This document shows, piece after piece, positions 11,640 to 23,326 of a DNA stretch of 64,000 nucleotides (position 1 is the stretch's first letter; the number at the start of each line of letters is the position of its first letter). A program made the position numbers and the translations under genes. This stretch comes from Strongylocentrotus droebachiensis. Taxonomy: Eukaryota; Echinodermata; Echinoidea; Camarodonta; Strongylocentrotidae. The notes beneath the pieces are model-generated. The model ran no database searches. It had not been told where the DNA came from and saw nothing but the letters and a program-made list of their open reading frames with translations. The stretch is from assembly GCA_035222895.1 (NCBI GenBank), contig JAVYIG010000640.1, positions 167,001 to 231,000 on the forward strand. The letters run 5' to 3'.

Positions 11640-14100
11640 TGTTTAGGTGTCCGAAACTACATGTATAATAATGGTTTACAGTATTTAGCGCCATCTCCAA
11701 CAATCCAACCGTAATTTGACTGTAACGTGAAAATATTTTAGAATGGGGGGGGGGGGGGGGCGGTGGGAGCAAAAGAAATATAATTCAAGTTTGACACGGG
11801 CATAATTATCATCATTTGCTTTACAGACGCTAGACAAAACGAGATCGAGTTGTTATTGGGCGATAACTTTTAGGACGATTCAAACCTCAATCTGCTTGTC
11901 TGACGTCTGTCAAAGGTGGGAATTCCCAGCACCTAAAAAGAGATCGACAAACTAAATACATGAACGTATTATAGTCTAGAACTCATCAGTGCACCACTAA
12001 ATTGTAAATGAAAATAGTATACATGTTAATTCATACAACACCAAGACCGATAGGTAGTGACGGAAAAAGAGGTGAGTTAAAATGTCTGTCATTTTCAAAT
12101 GAAATACTATGAGATTTTGCAATATTTTCGTTTGACATTGTCGCATATAATCATTATTAGGCTGACTCCCAGACGCTATTGAGGCTTAATTTTGTTGGTA
12201 TCCTGTTTATAACTCCATTTTTCTTAAACTGAAACAGTCGGGTCTGGCCTAGAATGACTAGATATCTTTGAGGTGATTAATGGAGGCAATTGAGCTCAGA
12301 CCAAAATGATAATAACGGGTGTTTATGAAATGATATCAATTTGGTAAACCTTTAAATAAAAGGCTGCAAAAACATGTCTAAACAAAACGGCGTTGAAACG
12401 AGACCATAAGAGTTTCGTGTCATTGATCGTGAACCCGGAAGTAACTGTTGTCGCGTTAGAAGGATTATGATCCCATTGATATCGTTCATACCGATACGAA
12501 AAACATCTCAGTGTTTGTTTGTCGTGGGGAGAAATTTTGGTAAGTTATTGTGATTTGAATAAAAAATATGTCATTAATTATTATTCTTTCATTTTATGGA
12601 CATATATAATTGCACATGGTAAACATTTCCAATTGTGATCCGGAAGGAGGATCCGTTCCACGAGACTTTGGCAACAGTAATTTGAATCTAACTTTAGAGG
12701 TTTTTGTATTGGTTGGGGGGGGGGGGGGAGTAACAGAAATATAAATCAAGTGTTACACGGGCACATATTTGCTCTACAGAAGCCGTGACAAAATGAGATC
12801 GACTTCTTATATTGCGATCACGTTTAGGACCAAAAGCCTCAGTTTGCTTGTTTTCAAAGGTCGGTGGGAATTCCCACTACCTAAAAATAGACCGCCTCAC
12901 TACATTCATACATTGTATAGACTATACACCTACGATTAGTGCAGCACTACATCCTATAGGCAAAGAGTTTACATGTTTACTGATTTCCTAGACCAATATA
13001 GTGACGGGAAAAGAGGTGAGTTATTGTTTGTGTTATTTCCAAAAGAAATGTGACATTTCAATACTTTCGTTTTTACATCGACGTATATAATAATGAATAT
13101 ATATACTATAATTATTAGGCGTACTTTTGAGCCTTTGATTGTAACTGGTTTTATAAAGTCATCGTTTTTTTTATAGCTAGATATATGAACCCGCGTCTAG
13201 ATCATTGAACTCTTGTATTTTGTATTTATTTTGTATTTATTAACATTTATTTCCTTCTTAACAGTACAATATCATGAATCACAATGTATATAAATTATAT
13301 ATGTAAAAATGATTTCAACATAGAGTATACAGTAAATAATTCAGATACGGAAGGAGGCGAAAACCCGAAAAGCATATGAGTTGGGAACGCCCATAATAAG
13401 TTAACACAGTTACTGAGAGAACATTATAGATATTATTATGAAAATAACATATTTTATAACAGAACGTTGATAGGAAAGAAAGATAGAAAATGGAAGAAAA
13501 AAATGAGAAGAGAATTAAGTATAGGAAGGCATGGTTACTTATAAAGAGAAAGTTAACTCAATTGGGCTGTGCATGTGTCTGTGATTACATCATAAAAATA
13601 ACAAAGTACTACAATTCTCTTCGCTACATGATGTATAATTCAGTGATCTAGATGTCTCTGAGGTGATAAATGGAGACCGATTGAGCTAAGACCAAGATGG
13701 AAAAGATGGGTGTTTAGGAAATGATATCAGTCTGAGGAAGAACGAGGAAACGGGCTGCAAAAACATAACTACACAAAACAGTACAGATCTAAGAAACCAG
13801 ACCATATAAGACTGTAATTTACTTGATAGTGACCTCGGGACCAACGTTTTTTGCGTTAGAAAACTTGTTATCATATTATTAATATCGTTCATATTTATAT
13901 CATTATTTTTATTATTTTTATTATCATTACTATTATTATTGTTATTATTATTATTTTCGTTAATATTAGTAAGATTATTATATTGTACATTGTACTGAAG
14001 AGCGACCAAGGAAACCAATTTTTCCAAATTTATCATCCATCACTACATTTAATTGATGAATAACAATAATTATTTTTATCAAAATATAACGGTATATCAT
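11640..14100. repeat. about 1-kb sub-repeat present twice within unit A
   Basis: The order poly-G, ATATAATTCAAG, GACACGGGCA, GACAAAATGAGATCGA, GGGAATTCCCA, GTGACGG(G/A)AAAAGAGGTGAG, ATTAGGC and TCTAGAT(A/G)TCT appears at 11640-12540 and again at 12600-14100. The same order is seen in unit B (partly at 20055-20530, again at 21560-23300) and unit C (32270-34870, 34880-35330, and a third partial set from 35340). The repeat predates the duplication of the units. No coding potential is seen. Confidence 0.65.
13215..13616 (-). mobile_element. minus-strand retroposon fragment in unit A
   Basis: Unit B shows the empty site near 22757 (GAACTCTTCGCTATA). In unit A the same site holds about 400 extra bases starting GTATTTTGTATTTATT, an A-rich tail read on the minus strand, with CTCTT repeated on both sides (13210-13214, 13617-13621). 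No reading frame is recognisable. Confidence 0.6.
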
Positions 14101-14186
14101 TTTTTGTGCACGTTATATTCTGCTGGGGAAAGGCGTGAGACAAATGATAAACACTCGATCCTGTTTAATAAGATCAGATGAATCGA

Positions 14187-14423
14187 ATCTAATCGTGGTC
14201 GAGTGGATATGTCACCGGACTGTGGATCACAAGGTCCGCGTTTCGAGTCCCGCCGCGGCACTAATATCCTTTGGCAAGACATTCATCTACATTTACCTCA
14301 CCTCAACCCAGGTGAGGTAAATGAGTACCTGGTAGGATTATTCCTTGAAATGAACTGTGCGCTGATTACGGCTGCCGGAGCTAAAGCTAGGGTAATAATT
14401 TCCAAAGCTCTTTGGAAGCGCAT
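14187..14423 (+). mobile_element. tRNA-derived SINE, copy S1, 5' part
   Basis: A tRNA-like head with an A box (GTGGTCGAGTGG) and a B-box-like motif (TTTCGAGTCCC) is followed by GGCAAGACATTCATCTACAT, AGTACCTGGTAGG and GCCGGAGCTAAAGCTAGGG. The element is cut at 14423 by a LINE fragment and resumes at 15322. It belongs to a family with copies at 19517, 23327, 37288 and 40311. Confidence 0.8.
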
Positions 14424-15321
14424 CTCTCTCTCTCTCTCTCTCTCTACGTGCCATATCCTGAGACGTGGGCGACCATGGAGTGCCTCAACTCTCTGTCCCA
14501 TATTCTATGAAGTAATTCATTCTCCCCGAGATCAATTCCACATTCAGAAATCCCACTCCTTAAGCTACTCATCCACAGAATTCTCCTTCTACCCCTTCTA
14601 CCCCTACTCCTCTCCTCGATTCTTCCAGTCAGTGCAAGATTTTCCAAACCATTCTACCGTATAAAATGGCCCAAGAAGCTCAGCTGTCGACCTCTTATAT
14701 TATTCAGAAGCTTTCGTCTTGTTCCTGTCATGGCAAATACCTCATTATTAGAAACTCTTTCTGTCCATGAAATTCTTAGCATCCTTCTCAGGAACCAAAC
14801 TTTACAACTTCCCAGTCGCCTTTCGTAGGTCCGATGTCAGGGTCCAAACTTCACATCCATACATTAGAACTGGATATACATAGCAATTGAGTACGCGGAG
14901 TCTCGTTTTCATCTTCAGCTTCTTATTCTTTAAGATGTTTTCTAACTTGGGAGAAAGTTGATTTTGCAAGTGCAATCCTTTTCTTGATTTCTTGCTCGCC
15001 TTTTGCTTCGTTTGTAATTGTAGTCCCAAGGTAATTAACATAGGTGGCTAGCTTTATTTGATTGTTGTTGATCTTAAGAGAACATGGTATTCCTCCCTTT
15101 TTTGAAATTACCACGCATTCCGGTTTCTTGTAATTTAATGATAATCCTGTTGTGTCACTTTGACAACATCAAAAATTCGCTGCAGGTCCTTCTCTGACTC
15201 TGTAATTAATATAGTATCATCTGCATACCGTATGTTTGTGATATTATATCCTCCTACCCTCAATCCTCTTTCCTGTTCTAGATTTCTAAGTATCAACTCA
15301 CTGTAATAATTGAAGAGATCT
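14424..15321 (-). mobile_element. 5'-truncated LINE fragment inside SINE S1
   Basis: The insertion is framed by a 10-bp target duplication, GGAAGCGCAT (14414-14423 and 15322-15331). On the minus strand the fragment ends in a (GA)n tail next to the left duplication, and the 5' side is truncated at the right. Minus-strand frames at 14802-15041 and 14923-15114 read as the C-terminal part of a non-LTR reverse transcriptase, with motifs YVNYLGTTITN, KTRLRVLNCYVYPVLMYGCEVWTL and LRKATGKL. Two overlapping frames show it is frameshifted and dead. Confidence 0.8.
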
Positions 15322-15396
15322 GGAAGCGCATAGGGACGTTATATAATGTAATACGCGCTACACAAGAACTGAATGTTAATATTATTATCATTAGGA
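15322..15396 (+). mobile_element. tRNA-derived SINE, copy S1, 3' part
   Basis: This resumes the SINE after the LINE insertion (AGGGACGTTATATAATG, TACGCGCTACACAAGAACTG) and ends in an ATT-rich tail that abuts the polypyrimidine tract of the TRIM splice acceptor. Confidence 0.8.
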
Positions 15397-15404
15397 TTTG
15401 TATT

Positions 15405-15432
15405 CCTTTTCTTTTATCTCGTATTTCTGTAG
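15405..15432 (+). promoter_or_regulatory. 3' splice acceptor of TRIM copy A
   Basis: The pyrimidine-rich tract CCTTTTCTTTTATCTCG and CTGTAG lie 10 nt before the ATG. The same tract and AG are kept before the other two copies (AG at 24550-24551 and 40622-40623). This implies an upstream non-coding exon, which I could not locate. Confidence 0.65.
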
Positions 15433-15442
15433 AATTCGAATC

Positions 15443-17275
15443 ATGGCTGATGCATTAAAGAATGCCATTGCTCAGAGTCTGGAGTGTCCTGTTTGTCTGA
15501 ATACCTTCACCGATCCAAAGATTCTGCATTGTTCTCACACCTACTGCAAGACCTGTCTGGATAACCTCTTGGAATGCCATGGTAACGACCACATGCTCCG
15601 ATGCCCTGTCTGCAGAGCTGAAACCCAGGTCCCAAACCAAGATGTCAGCAAATTACCGGCTAATCTAGCTTTGAAGTCTCTCATAGAGGACGTGAGGGAT
15701 CAATATCAGTTTTGCACGAATTGTGAATCCGAGGACAAACCCCAAGCTGTCGTCTACTGCCAAGACTGCGGCACGTATCTCTGTATCACTTGCCACAAAA
15801 CACATTCTCAATGGAAACATTTCATCAGTCATGAGGTCTTAGCCATGAGTAAGATCCTAACAGGAAAGGTGTCAGTACGTAGGTATCACAAATGCAGGAA
15901 ACACCCCAAAGAAGATGAGGAGTGCTTCTGTTCCGACTGCAGGAAATTTGCCTGCTTCAGGTGTGTTGTCATGGAGCATACAAAAGAAGGACATGGGGTC
16001 GTCGAGGCAGCTGTTTATGAAAGCAACCATATGAAGAGTATCGAGGACCTCAAATTCAAGACGGACAAGAAACGCTATTGCTTTAAAAAATACGTTGATT
16101 TCATTGATGAACAGAAGGAGCGTGTGAGCAATGTTCAGAAGCAGTGTACAGATGATATCAATAAAGCATATGAAGAATCAGTCCGGCAGTTGACAGAGAA
16201 AAAAGACATTCTTATTGGTGAAGTCAAGGGTAGGACCGAAGAAGTAAAGAATGAACTGGACCAAATGAAGAAATCGGCTCAGGAGCACATCACTCACTTG
16301 ATCACCGTAGCTGACGTGATAACCGCTAGAACAAAGATACCGTTAGATATGGATGCTTTGGCTGCACACGACACTCTATGTCAAGACTTGCAAGAGGCTT
16401 TGAAACAAGAAGATCCTGACTACAAGCAGCCGAGGCAATCGAGTAAGAAAGGGAAAAGTGTCGTTTTTACGAGAAACGTTGGAATGGACGAGCTAGGTCT
16501 TGGTAAGGTCGTAAATGCAGTTGCAAAGAACATCGCCTTGCCTACTAAGAATAGCATGAATGCCATGGTTGGTACACCAGACGGTAGGATGGCAGTGGGA
16601 TATTATACAGGTGGCGTGGAGATCTTCTCTGCTGATGGCCAGCCCCAGCAGACAGTTCTCAAACATACGATGATTCGTGGAGTAGGGTTCCTCTCTGACG
16701 ATCGATGTGTTATACTTGATGGCTCAAACAACATCACACTGTACACAATAGACTACACAAAGTTGAATGTAATGTTTGAGACCATGAGTGACGATGAAGG
16801 TGGATTTTCTAACCTCACTGTAGACGGTGATGATCAGATCTATGTTAGCTACAGGATTGCCAAAAAGATCCAGCTATTCTCACCAGCAGGTGGGAAGGCG
16901 ATCAGGGAGATACCATGTGATGGGTACGAACCTCATCAGATTACTAGTTATAATGATCGCCTGATCATCAAATCTGGTGATACAATACGCTTGAATGACA
17001 AACAAGGTGCTTTAAAATATAACCTAACGAAATTAGGTGATTTCTTATACGCCGCTGTGTCCCAAGGGAATACAATCCTGATAGCCACCGTGAAGCACCA
17101 TGTAGGTATGGTCAGCATTGATGAGTACACTAACGAGCTGAAGCATGTCCAGAACTTTGTCTCCGATTACACGATTGAGAAGCCTGAGAGAAATTGGTAC
17201 TATCTCAAGCAATACCGATCAGGAGAGATCGCCTTCTGTACTCCAGATAAACTCTATATATTCGACAGAAAATAA
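15443..17275 (+). CDS. TRIM-like RING/B-box/propeller protein (intact copy)
   Basis: The 610-residue protein has an N-terminal C3HC4 RING (Cys15, 18, 30, His32, Cys35, 38, 54, 57), typical of E3 ubiquitin ligases. A degenerate first B-box spans about 91-130, and a second B-box about 151-184 (Cys151, His154, Cys163, 166, 171, 174, His179, His184). A coiled coil covers about 200-295. The C-terminal region, about 370-607, has repeating strands (GTPDGRMAVG, SADGQPQQTV, DGDDQIYVSY) that look like an NHL-type beta-propeller, as in TRIM2/3/56/71-like proteins. I chose Met at 15443, not 15398, because it has a good Kozak context (A at -3, G at +4), follows a conserved splice acceptor and is shared by all three copies. 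The coding region is one exon. The likely role is substrate ubiquitination, possibly in innate immunity; the substrate is unknown. Confidence 0.9.
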   Translation: MADALKNAIAQSLECPVCLNTFTDPKILHCSHTYCKTCLDNLLECHGNDHMLRCPVCRAETQVPNQDVSKLPANLALKSLIEDVRDQYQFCTNCESEDKPQAVVYCQDCGTYLCITCHKTHSQWKHFISHEVLAMSKILTGKVSVRRYHKCRKHPKEDEECFCSDCRKFACFRCVVMEHTKEGHGVVEAAVYESNHMKSIEDLKFKTDKKRYCFKKYVDFIDEQKERVSNVQKQCTDDINKAYEESVRQLTEKKDILIGEVKGRTEEVKNELDQMKKSAQEHITHLITVADVITARTKIPLDMDALAAHDTLCQDLQEALKQEDPDYKQPRQSSKKGKSVVFTRNVGMDELGLGKVVNAVAKNIALPTKNSMNAMVGTPDGRMAVGYYTGGVEIFSADGQPQQTVLKHTMIRGVGFLSDDRCVILDGSNNITLYTIDYTKLNVMFETMSDDEGGFSNLTVDGDDQIYVSYRIAKKIQLFSPAGGKAIREIPCDGYEPHQITSYNDRLIIKSGDTIRLNDKQGALKYNLTKLGDFLYAAVSQGNTILIATVKHHVGMVSIDEYTNELKHVQNFVSDYTIEKPERNWYYLKQYRSGEIAFCTPDKLYIFDRK

Positions 17276-17549
17276 TGGATGACTCCCCATTTATTGCACT
17301 ATGATACCACTGTCTTCAGGCCCGTAGGAAGAAAGGGGTGGTGGTGCGATGCGTGTGACTAGGCCTCTATTCATGGTCAAAACAGGCACGCTGAAAAATT
17401 TAGGATAACATAACATTTGCTTGAAAATGGACCCATCTCCTCCTCCTTCTTCAATTTTTTCTCAAAAATTAATGCATGTGCGGTAGCTTTTATGAGCATG
17501 TGTGTGTGTGTGTGTGTGTTAGAGAGAACAAGAATGTGGGTCTACTATG

Positions 17550-17702
17550 CAGGCACGTAGCCAGAGTTCGATGTTTGGGGGGGGGGGGGGGCACATTCAT
17601 GTAATCGATCGAGGTAAAAAAAAGGGGTTTAAAAAAGTTCAACCGATCTTGGAAATTTTAGGGGGGCACGTGCCCCCCCCCCCCCCCGTGGCTACGTGCC
17701 TG
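17550..17702. mobile_element. 153-bp hAT MITE
   Basis: Perfect inverted termini CAGGCACGTAGCCA / TGGCTACGTGCCTG are flanked by an exact 8-bp duplication, CTACTATG (17542-17549 and 17703-17710). The interior is little more than a run of G, a short spacer and a run of C. Confidence 0.92.
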
Positions 17703-17710
17703 CTACTATG

Positions 17711-19510
17711 TAAGTGAGCGAGTGTGTGTGTGTTCTTATATTAGTTTTATTTGTTTTAGCTTCTTTATCGTTAAATTTGTCAAATATCTATACAAAAATT
17801 CACCTCGTATCGCCAAAACCAAAAATAAAAAATAGAAATACATGTTTCCTCTGAGAGGCATGTTTTTCTGTGACTTCATAAAGTAATAATATATAATATC
17901 CAGTGGACTCAATTATATTCTTAACTGGATGAAATGGATTTTTGGTGAATAATTAAGAAATGACATTCCTAGATCATGCTCGATTTGAATGCTTGCACAT
18001 TTCTAAAATATAACAAGTAACCTATCTTTTAACATACTTCTGATGTGTTTATTTTTCAAGATTTTGTTATGAAACAGTTCATGATTACTTTACATGTGGA
18101 TGTGACTTTTTTGGTAGCTGTTATAAATGTATAAATGATGTAGACACAATGTAATTATCGCGGACTAAAATATTATTTTACAGTAAGGGGTAATCATCCT
18201 AATAATGAAATATTGTATATATTGCTGTTTTTGTTTTATTTATTTTATCCAATGCATTTCAAATCACTGTCTGATTAATCAAACTAGATTTTTCTTCCAC
18301 AGAATCATGAGGAGATATGCCATTTTTCATAATAATTTCTACTTCTTACAATTTCTATAGTTTTGTACTAGAAGGTTTAAGAGTTTTGAAAGTCGACATA
18401 TTGATTGTATGATATATGTTGTAAAAATATTGTAAAAGCAAATAACAAAATAAGGGGTATGTGTTTGAATATTATTGACTGTGATATCTTGTATTTTGTT
18501 TCCTATGTTTACTTTCCGTCTGGAAAAGTATGCCCTACATGGGAAAATGGCATGGGACTTGTCAAAAATACCCGATTCATTCATCACTTTTTGGAGATAT
18601 TACATTTTGTTTGTGTTTCCATTTCGAGCAAATGGTCTTTATTAGTTTTGCGAAAAAAATCTGAAAATTAGTGATTTTACTTTCCTCTTTGTTCACTCTG
18701 TACTGAAGATTTCTTTAAACATTATAAAAAAAAAAACTATATTATCATCAAAACTTTTTTTTACAAAAAATGAATATTATGTTTTGGACATTTTCGGACG
18801 TGAAACGCTGGCTTGACACGTGTGTCGTTTCGTCTGTGCAAGGAGGAGGAGTCTGTGAGGCGAGAGTAATAATTTCGATTTGTCGTCACGCTTTGCCATT
18901 TTATCAACAGCAACAGAAGAAAGATATTTTAAAGAAAGATATTTCAGAGGGTCTACCAACTCGGCTTCAACCAAGATAATGATTAACCACGAATTCAAAC
19001 TAAATAACTAAGCAAACATAAAAAGTGATTAAAACAAGAAACAACTTATAGTTATTCTTGCAAAATATTAATCTAATTAGAACTTTGAATTGTATAATAT
19101 GATGCACTGTGATGTTTCCTAGTGGTAGGAATGTTATGTTTTGTCATGTCATTATAATATGATACATACATTTAATTGTTAATTATATCTTCTTTAGGTC
19201 TGCCACTTATAAAGGTCACTTCTTTTCTGGCTGCTACCTACCAAGCAATTTGATATTTTTGTACCAATGCATATACATGTACATGTATTCTGTTATTCCA
19301 TGTACACGTATGTTTTTAATTCTTTAATTGCAATGGTAGAATGAATTGACATAAAACAAAACTGTAGTCATTGATACAACGTTTTACCTTGTATAAATAT
19401 ATATATATATATATTTTTACATGTATTTACAAAAGAGGATATGAACTCTATGGAGTGTACAGGAGGATTTAATGGAGGGGGGGGGGGGGGGGGTCAAAAG
19501 TCACATTATC
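17711..19510. other. 3' flank of TRIM copy A, non-coding
   Basis: This follows the TRIM gene and is largely shared with 26590-29220 of unit B (for example TATAAAATCCAGTGGA-like sequence and CCTTTCTTTTAA). It is AT-rich with an (AT)n run near 19397 and a poly-G run near 19478-19493. Short frames, such as 18770-18979, lack support. Confidence 0.6.
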
Positions 19511-19516
19511 TGGCGA

Positions 19517-19720
19517 AGGAGGTGTTGTGGTCTAGTGGATAAGTCGTCGGACTGTGGATCACATGATTCGCGGTTCGACTCCCGTCGCAGCACTAATGTC
19601 ATTTGGCAAGACATTAATCTACATTTGCCACTCTCCACCTAAGTGTTAAATGGGTACCGGTGGGAAGGAGTTCCTTGAATCGGCTGCTCCACCACAGTCT
19701 CAAGTAAAAAATTCTAGGTG
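19517..19720 (+). mobile_element. tRNA-derived SINE, copy S4
   Basis: This copy has the best-kept tRNA head in the window: A box TGGTCTAGTGG (19528-19538) and consensus B box GGTTCGACTCC (19572-19582), followed by the family body (GGCAAGACATTAATCTACAT, GGTACCGGTGGGAAGGAG). These are internal RNA polymerase III promoter elements. It has no CCA-ready acceptor stem and continues into the SINE body, so it is not a tRNA gene. It lies at the junction of units A and B. Confidence 0.8.
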
Positions 19721-19854
19721 CCCTAAATTCTTTCTAATTGTTATTTCATTTACTTGTTTAGTTTTCTTAATCATATATTGTATGTACAGTAAATAGTTTG
19801 ATGTGTTTTATGAGAAGTGGAAATAAATGAAATGAAGAAGATGAAAAACCTAAT

Positions 19855-20055
19855 TAGTAATTTTATCAAATTTCGTAGCGGGGGAGGGGGCGTGCAAGCG
19901 CGTACAAAAGGGGCAGGACACTAATTGGCGTGGGATCCAGGGAGTCGAGTCCCAAGAAGCTCAGGAGTTTTTACGCATTAAATTACCGTTAGATGAGCAT
20001 CTAGGGGCCGCCTTAGGGCCCTAGGTGAGGTCCATGAGGCAGAGCCCCGGGGGTC
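19855..20055. mobile_element. hAT-derived fragment with 1.5 copies of the 95-bp repeat
   Basis: The motifs GGCGTGGGATCCAGGGAGTCGAG, AAGCTCAGGAGTTTT and AGATGAGCATCTAGGGGCC match the minisatellite unit at 38565-39240 and 8530-8880. The fragment ends where homology to unit A begins (about 20055), so a hAT end sits at the unit boundary. Confidence 0.6.
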
Positions 20056-20537
20056 GGAAAAGAGTTACGTGAATTAAAATATCTGTCATTCCAAAGAAAT
20101 GCAGTGACATTGCAATATTTTATTTTACATTGGCGTATATAACTATATTAGGCTGACTCCCAGACACTTTAGAGGCCATGTTTGTATCTGGTTCATAAAA
20201 TCATTACTTTCCTTAAATCGAAACAGTTGAATGGTCTGGTCCATATCTTGGAGGTGATTAATCGAAAGGAATTGAGCTCAGATCAAGATGATAATGATAG
20301 GTGTTTATGAAAGGATGTCAATTTGGTAAAACCATTAAATGACAGGCTGTACACAACAGGTCTAAACAAAACAGATCTTAGAAACCAGACCATAAGACAT
20401 TCATGTATTTGATTGTGAAACCGGGAGTAACGTTTGTCGCGTTTGAAAACTTCTAATCATATTGATGTATTTCATATTCAGTTTAACTTAACTTAATGAA
20501 AACCATGAATTGTTTTACAAGATATAACGGCATATTG

Positions 20538-20985
20538 ATTTGAATTGAATTGAATTGAATTGAATTGAATTAAGTTGAATTGAATTGAATTTATTTATTC
20601 ACCACCATTGAAACATCGAGAAAAAAAGGATATATATAAATGTACAACGTCAATATAACATAAATACATGACATGAGTTATCAAAAATACATGTTCTACA
20701 GAGATATACATGTACGTTATACAAATATTAAAAAACAGTTATAAGTAATTTTAGTGTCAAGAGTAAAACAATAAATGACTAGTTACATTGAGTTTGTGAT
20801 CGATGGTAAAATAGAGTAAAAAATAGCTCATGTGCTAGTCGAGTCTGGCTCTCGCTATGTAAAGCCTGAAGTAAAGTTAATTGAAATATACACAATGTGT
20901 TTCCAAATCCTATAAATAAGATTTGAGTATAATATTACAATTTACAAAAACGAGACTGTTTGCTATATGTACATCTACTATCTAT
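20538..20985 (-). mobile_element. minus-strand retroposon with (AATTC)n tail
   Basis: A pentanucleotide run (TTGAATTGAA repeated, 20538-20591) followed by TTTATTTATTCACCACCATTG looks like a retroposon tail read on the minus strand. Unit A and the second sub-repeat of unit B lack it at the matching place, CGGTATATCATTTTTTGTGC-like, which supports insertion. No frame is kept. Confidence 0.55.
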
Positions 20986-21932
20986 CACACTGTGTGCGCG
21001 CTATATTCTGTAAGGGAAAGACGTATTTAAGGAAAGACGTGAGGAAAATGATAAATAATAAATGAATAAAAACTACATTAAACCTAAACATGCTCTTAAA
21101 TTGCTTTTGTCATTATGTATGCGCCTTTTTTCACTTGAGTATTTTGTTGATGTGAAAACCAATGAAAGTCGGAATGGGAGAAAAAAATACTTCTTTCAAT
21201 TGAATGATTTTTTTGTTATAATATCAGGGCGTATAAAATACGATATAAACATATAAATAGGAGACTCGGCTGTTTAAATATTACGAAACTGTCAGAATCG
21301 GGTGACCACTCCCCGTGCCCGAATTGCAATTTTATAACTCGGGATCCGGAGCTAGGCCGCGGGGTGGTCCCCTTTCAGCACTCTGTCTTTTAGTTTATGG
21401 CAAAATAGCCCCTAAACAACCCGAAACTATAATAAATCTAATTTTCTTAGCTCTCTCAACCTGATGGTGAATAGGACAATATAATTACGTAAAGGTCAAA
21501 GATAGAATATCTTCTTTATATACTTCTCTCCTTTTCGGCCGGATGTGTTTAGCATGTATACCGCCAACTCCAACATTCCAATTGTAATCTGGAAGGAGGA
21601 CCGTTCCACGAGACTTTGCCAACAGTAATTTGAATCTAACTTTAGAGGTCTAATGTAATGGGAGGGGTAACAGAAATATAATTAAATTTTGACACGGGTT
21701 TATATGTGCTCTACAGACGTTTGACCAAATGAGATCGAATTTTTATTGGGCGATCACTTTTAGGACTATAAACCTCAATCTGCTTGTTTTTCAAAGGTCG
21801 GTGGGAATTCCCAGTGCCTAAAAATAGACTGACCACGCTAAATTCATATCAAAGGCGCCGTGAGTGTGTGTGTGGGGGGGGGGGGGGGGCCAAAACGCAT
21901 TTTATGCCACACTAAATACATATACGTGTATA

Positions 21933-22441
21933 CAGGGCGTATCATAATAAAGGATATTGAAGTTTAATGACGATTTATATGAAAACTACTGATTTCATAA
22001 TCAAGCATTTTATGTCTGTTGTAAAGGACAGAATGTCCTCTTTTTAATGACACCCCGATCATACTACTACTGTCACAGTTGACTGAATAACAAAGCATTG
22101 CTGTCCACCATGTGAAAGGTGCACTGTGACAAGTTAGCATTCACAGATAAATTATAAAGATTAGTGCTTGTGTCAGCCCAGACATATTGAAATGCTGAAC
22201 AATGAGTGGATTATGTGTCTAAGAAGGAAATGTTATCAAACTTGGCACAGTGCACCTTTCACATGGTGGACAGCAATGCTTTGTTATTCAGTCAACTGTG
22301 ACAGTAGTAGTATGACCGGGGTGTCATTAAAAAGAGGACATTCTGTCCTTTACAACAGACATAAAATGCTTGATTATGAAATCAGTAGTTTTCATATAAA
22401 TCGTCATTAAACGTCAATATCCTTTATTATGATACGCCCTG
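21933..22441. mobile_element. 509-bp Tc1/mariner-type MITE with about 200-bp inverted repeats
   Basis: The ends are CAGGGCGTATCATAATAAAG and its inverse, flanked by TA (21931-21932, 22442-22443). The arms, about 21933-22136 and 22240-22441, are nearly identical reverse complements, so the insertion is probably young. The open frame at 22168-22410 is only a by-product of the inverted repeat. Confidence 0.9.
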
Positions 22442-23326
22442 TATACTAGTACTACTTACGATTAGTGCAACACTACATCGAAAAGGCAAATAGTTTACAT
22501 GTTTACTGATTTCATTTAACACCTAGACCAAAATAGTGACGGGAAAAGAGGTGAGTGAATGTTTGTGTTATTTCCAAAAGAAATGTGCATATGGTGACAT
22601 TTCAATACTTTCGTTTTTACATCGACGTATATAATAATGAATATATAAACTATAACTATTAGGCAGACTTAACTCCCATACACTTTTTAGGCTTCGTTTG
22701 TAACTGGTTTATACATTTATTTTTTTCATAGCCAAACCTGGGTCTAAATCACTGAACTCTTCGCTATATACATGATGTAGAATTCAGTGATCTAGATGTC
22801 TCTGAGGTGCGATTGAGCTAAGACCACGATGGGAAAGATGGGTGTTTAGGAAATGATATCAGTTTGAAGAAGAACGAAGACAGGCTGCAAAAACAAAACT
22901 ACACAAAACAGTACAAATATTAGAAACCAGACCATATAAGACTGTAATAATTTACTTGATCGTGACCTCGGGATCAACGTTTTTTTGCGTTAGAAAACTT
23001 GTTATCATATTATTGATATCGTTCATATTACTATTACTAAGATTTTTTTTATTATTGTTATTATCATTATTACTTTTATTATTGTTATTATTATTTTCGT
23101 TAATATTATTAAGATTATTATATTAAACATTAAATTAAGAGCGACCAAGAAACAATTTTTTTCCAAATTTATCATCCATTGCTACATTTAATTGATGAAT
23201 AACAATAACTATTTTTAGTCAAAATATAACGGTATATCATTTGTTGTGCACGTTATATTCTGTTGGGGGAAAGGCGTGAGTAAAATAATAAACACCCCTG
23301 TTAATAAGATCAGATGAATCGAATCG

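Larger units (their letters stand above)
10345..19510 (+). repeat. segmental duplication unit A
   Basis: This block matches parts of unit C from GAAATTGCTTTGGGCATAAT-like sequence (about 10400 and 30790) onward. It matches unit B from about 12060 to the end (ACATTATCTGGCGAA at about 19502, ACATTATCTGACGAA at about 29212). Shared landmarks in order are ATTAGGCTGACTCCCAGAC, GGTCGGTGGGAATTCCCA-like sequence, the ATT-rich stretch, the SINE, the TRIM-like gene and its 3' flank. Boundaries are approximate because they were found by eye. Confidence 0.75.

Noticed and set aside
14203-14664. 153-codon plus frame
   Set aside because: It is a chimera of SINE, a CT repeat and antisense LINE sequence.
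15398-15442. 15-residue N-terminal extension of TRIM copy A
   Set aside because: It translates the polypyrimidine tract and splice acceptor; the shared Met at 15443 has a better context. The longer frame at 40541 in copy C is likewise intronic.
19521-19595. Functional tRNA gene
   Set aside because: A and B boxes are good, but the acceptor ends do not pair convincingly and the sequence continues into a SINE body shared by five copies.
22168-22410. 80-codon frame
   Set aside because: It lies across the loop and right arm of a MITE; the mirror arm gives no matching protein.
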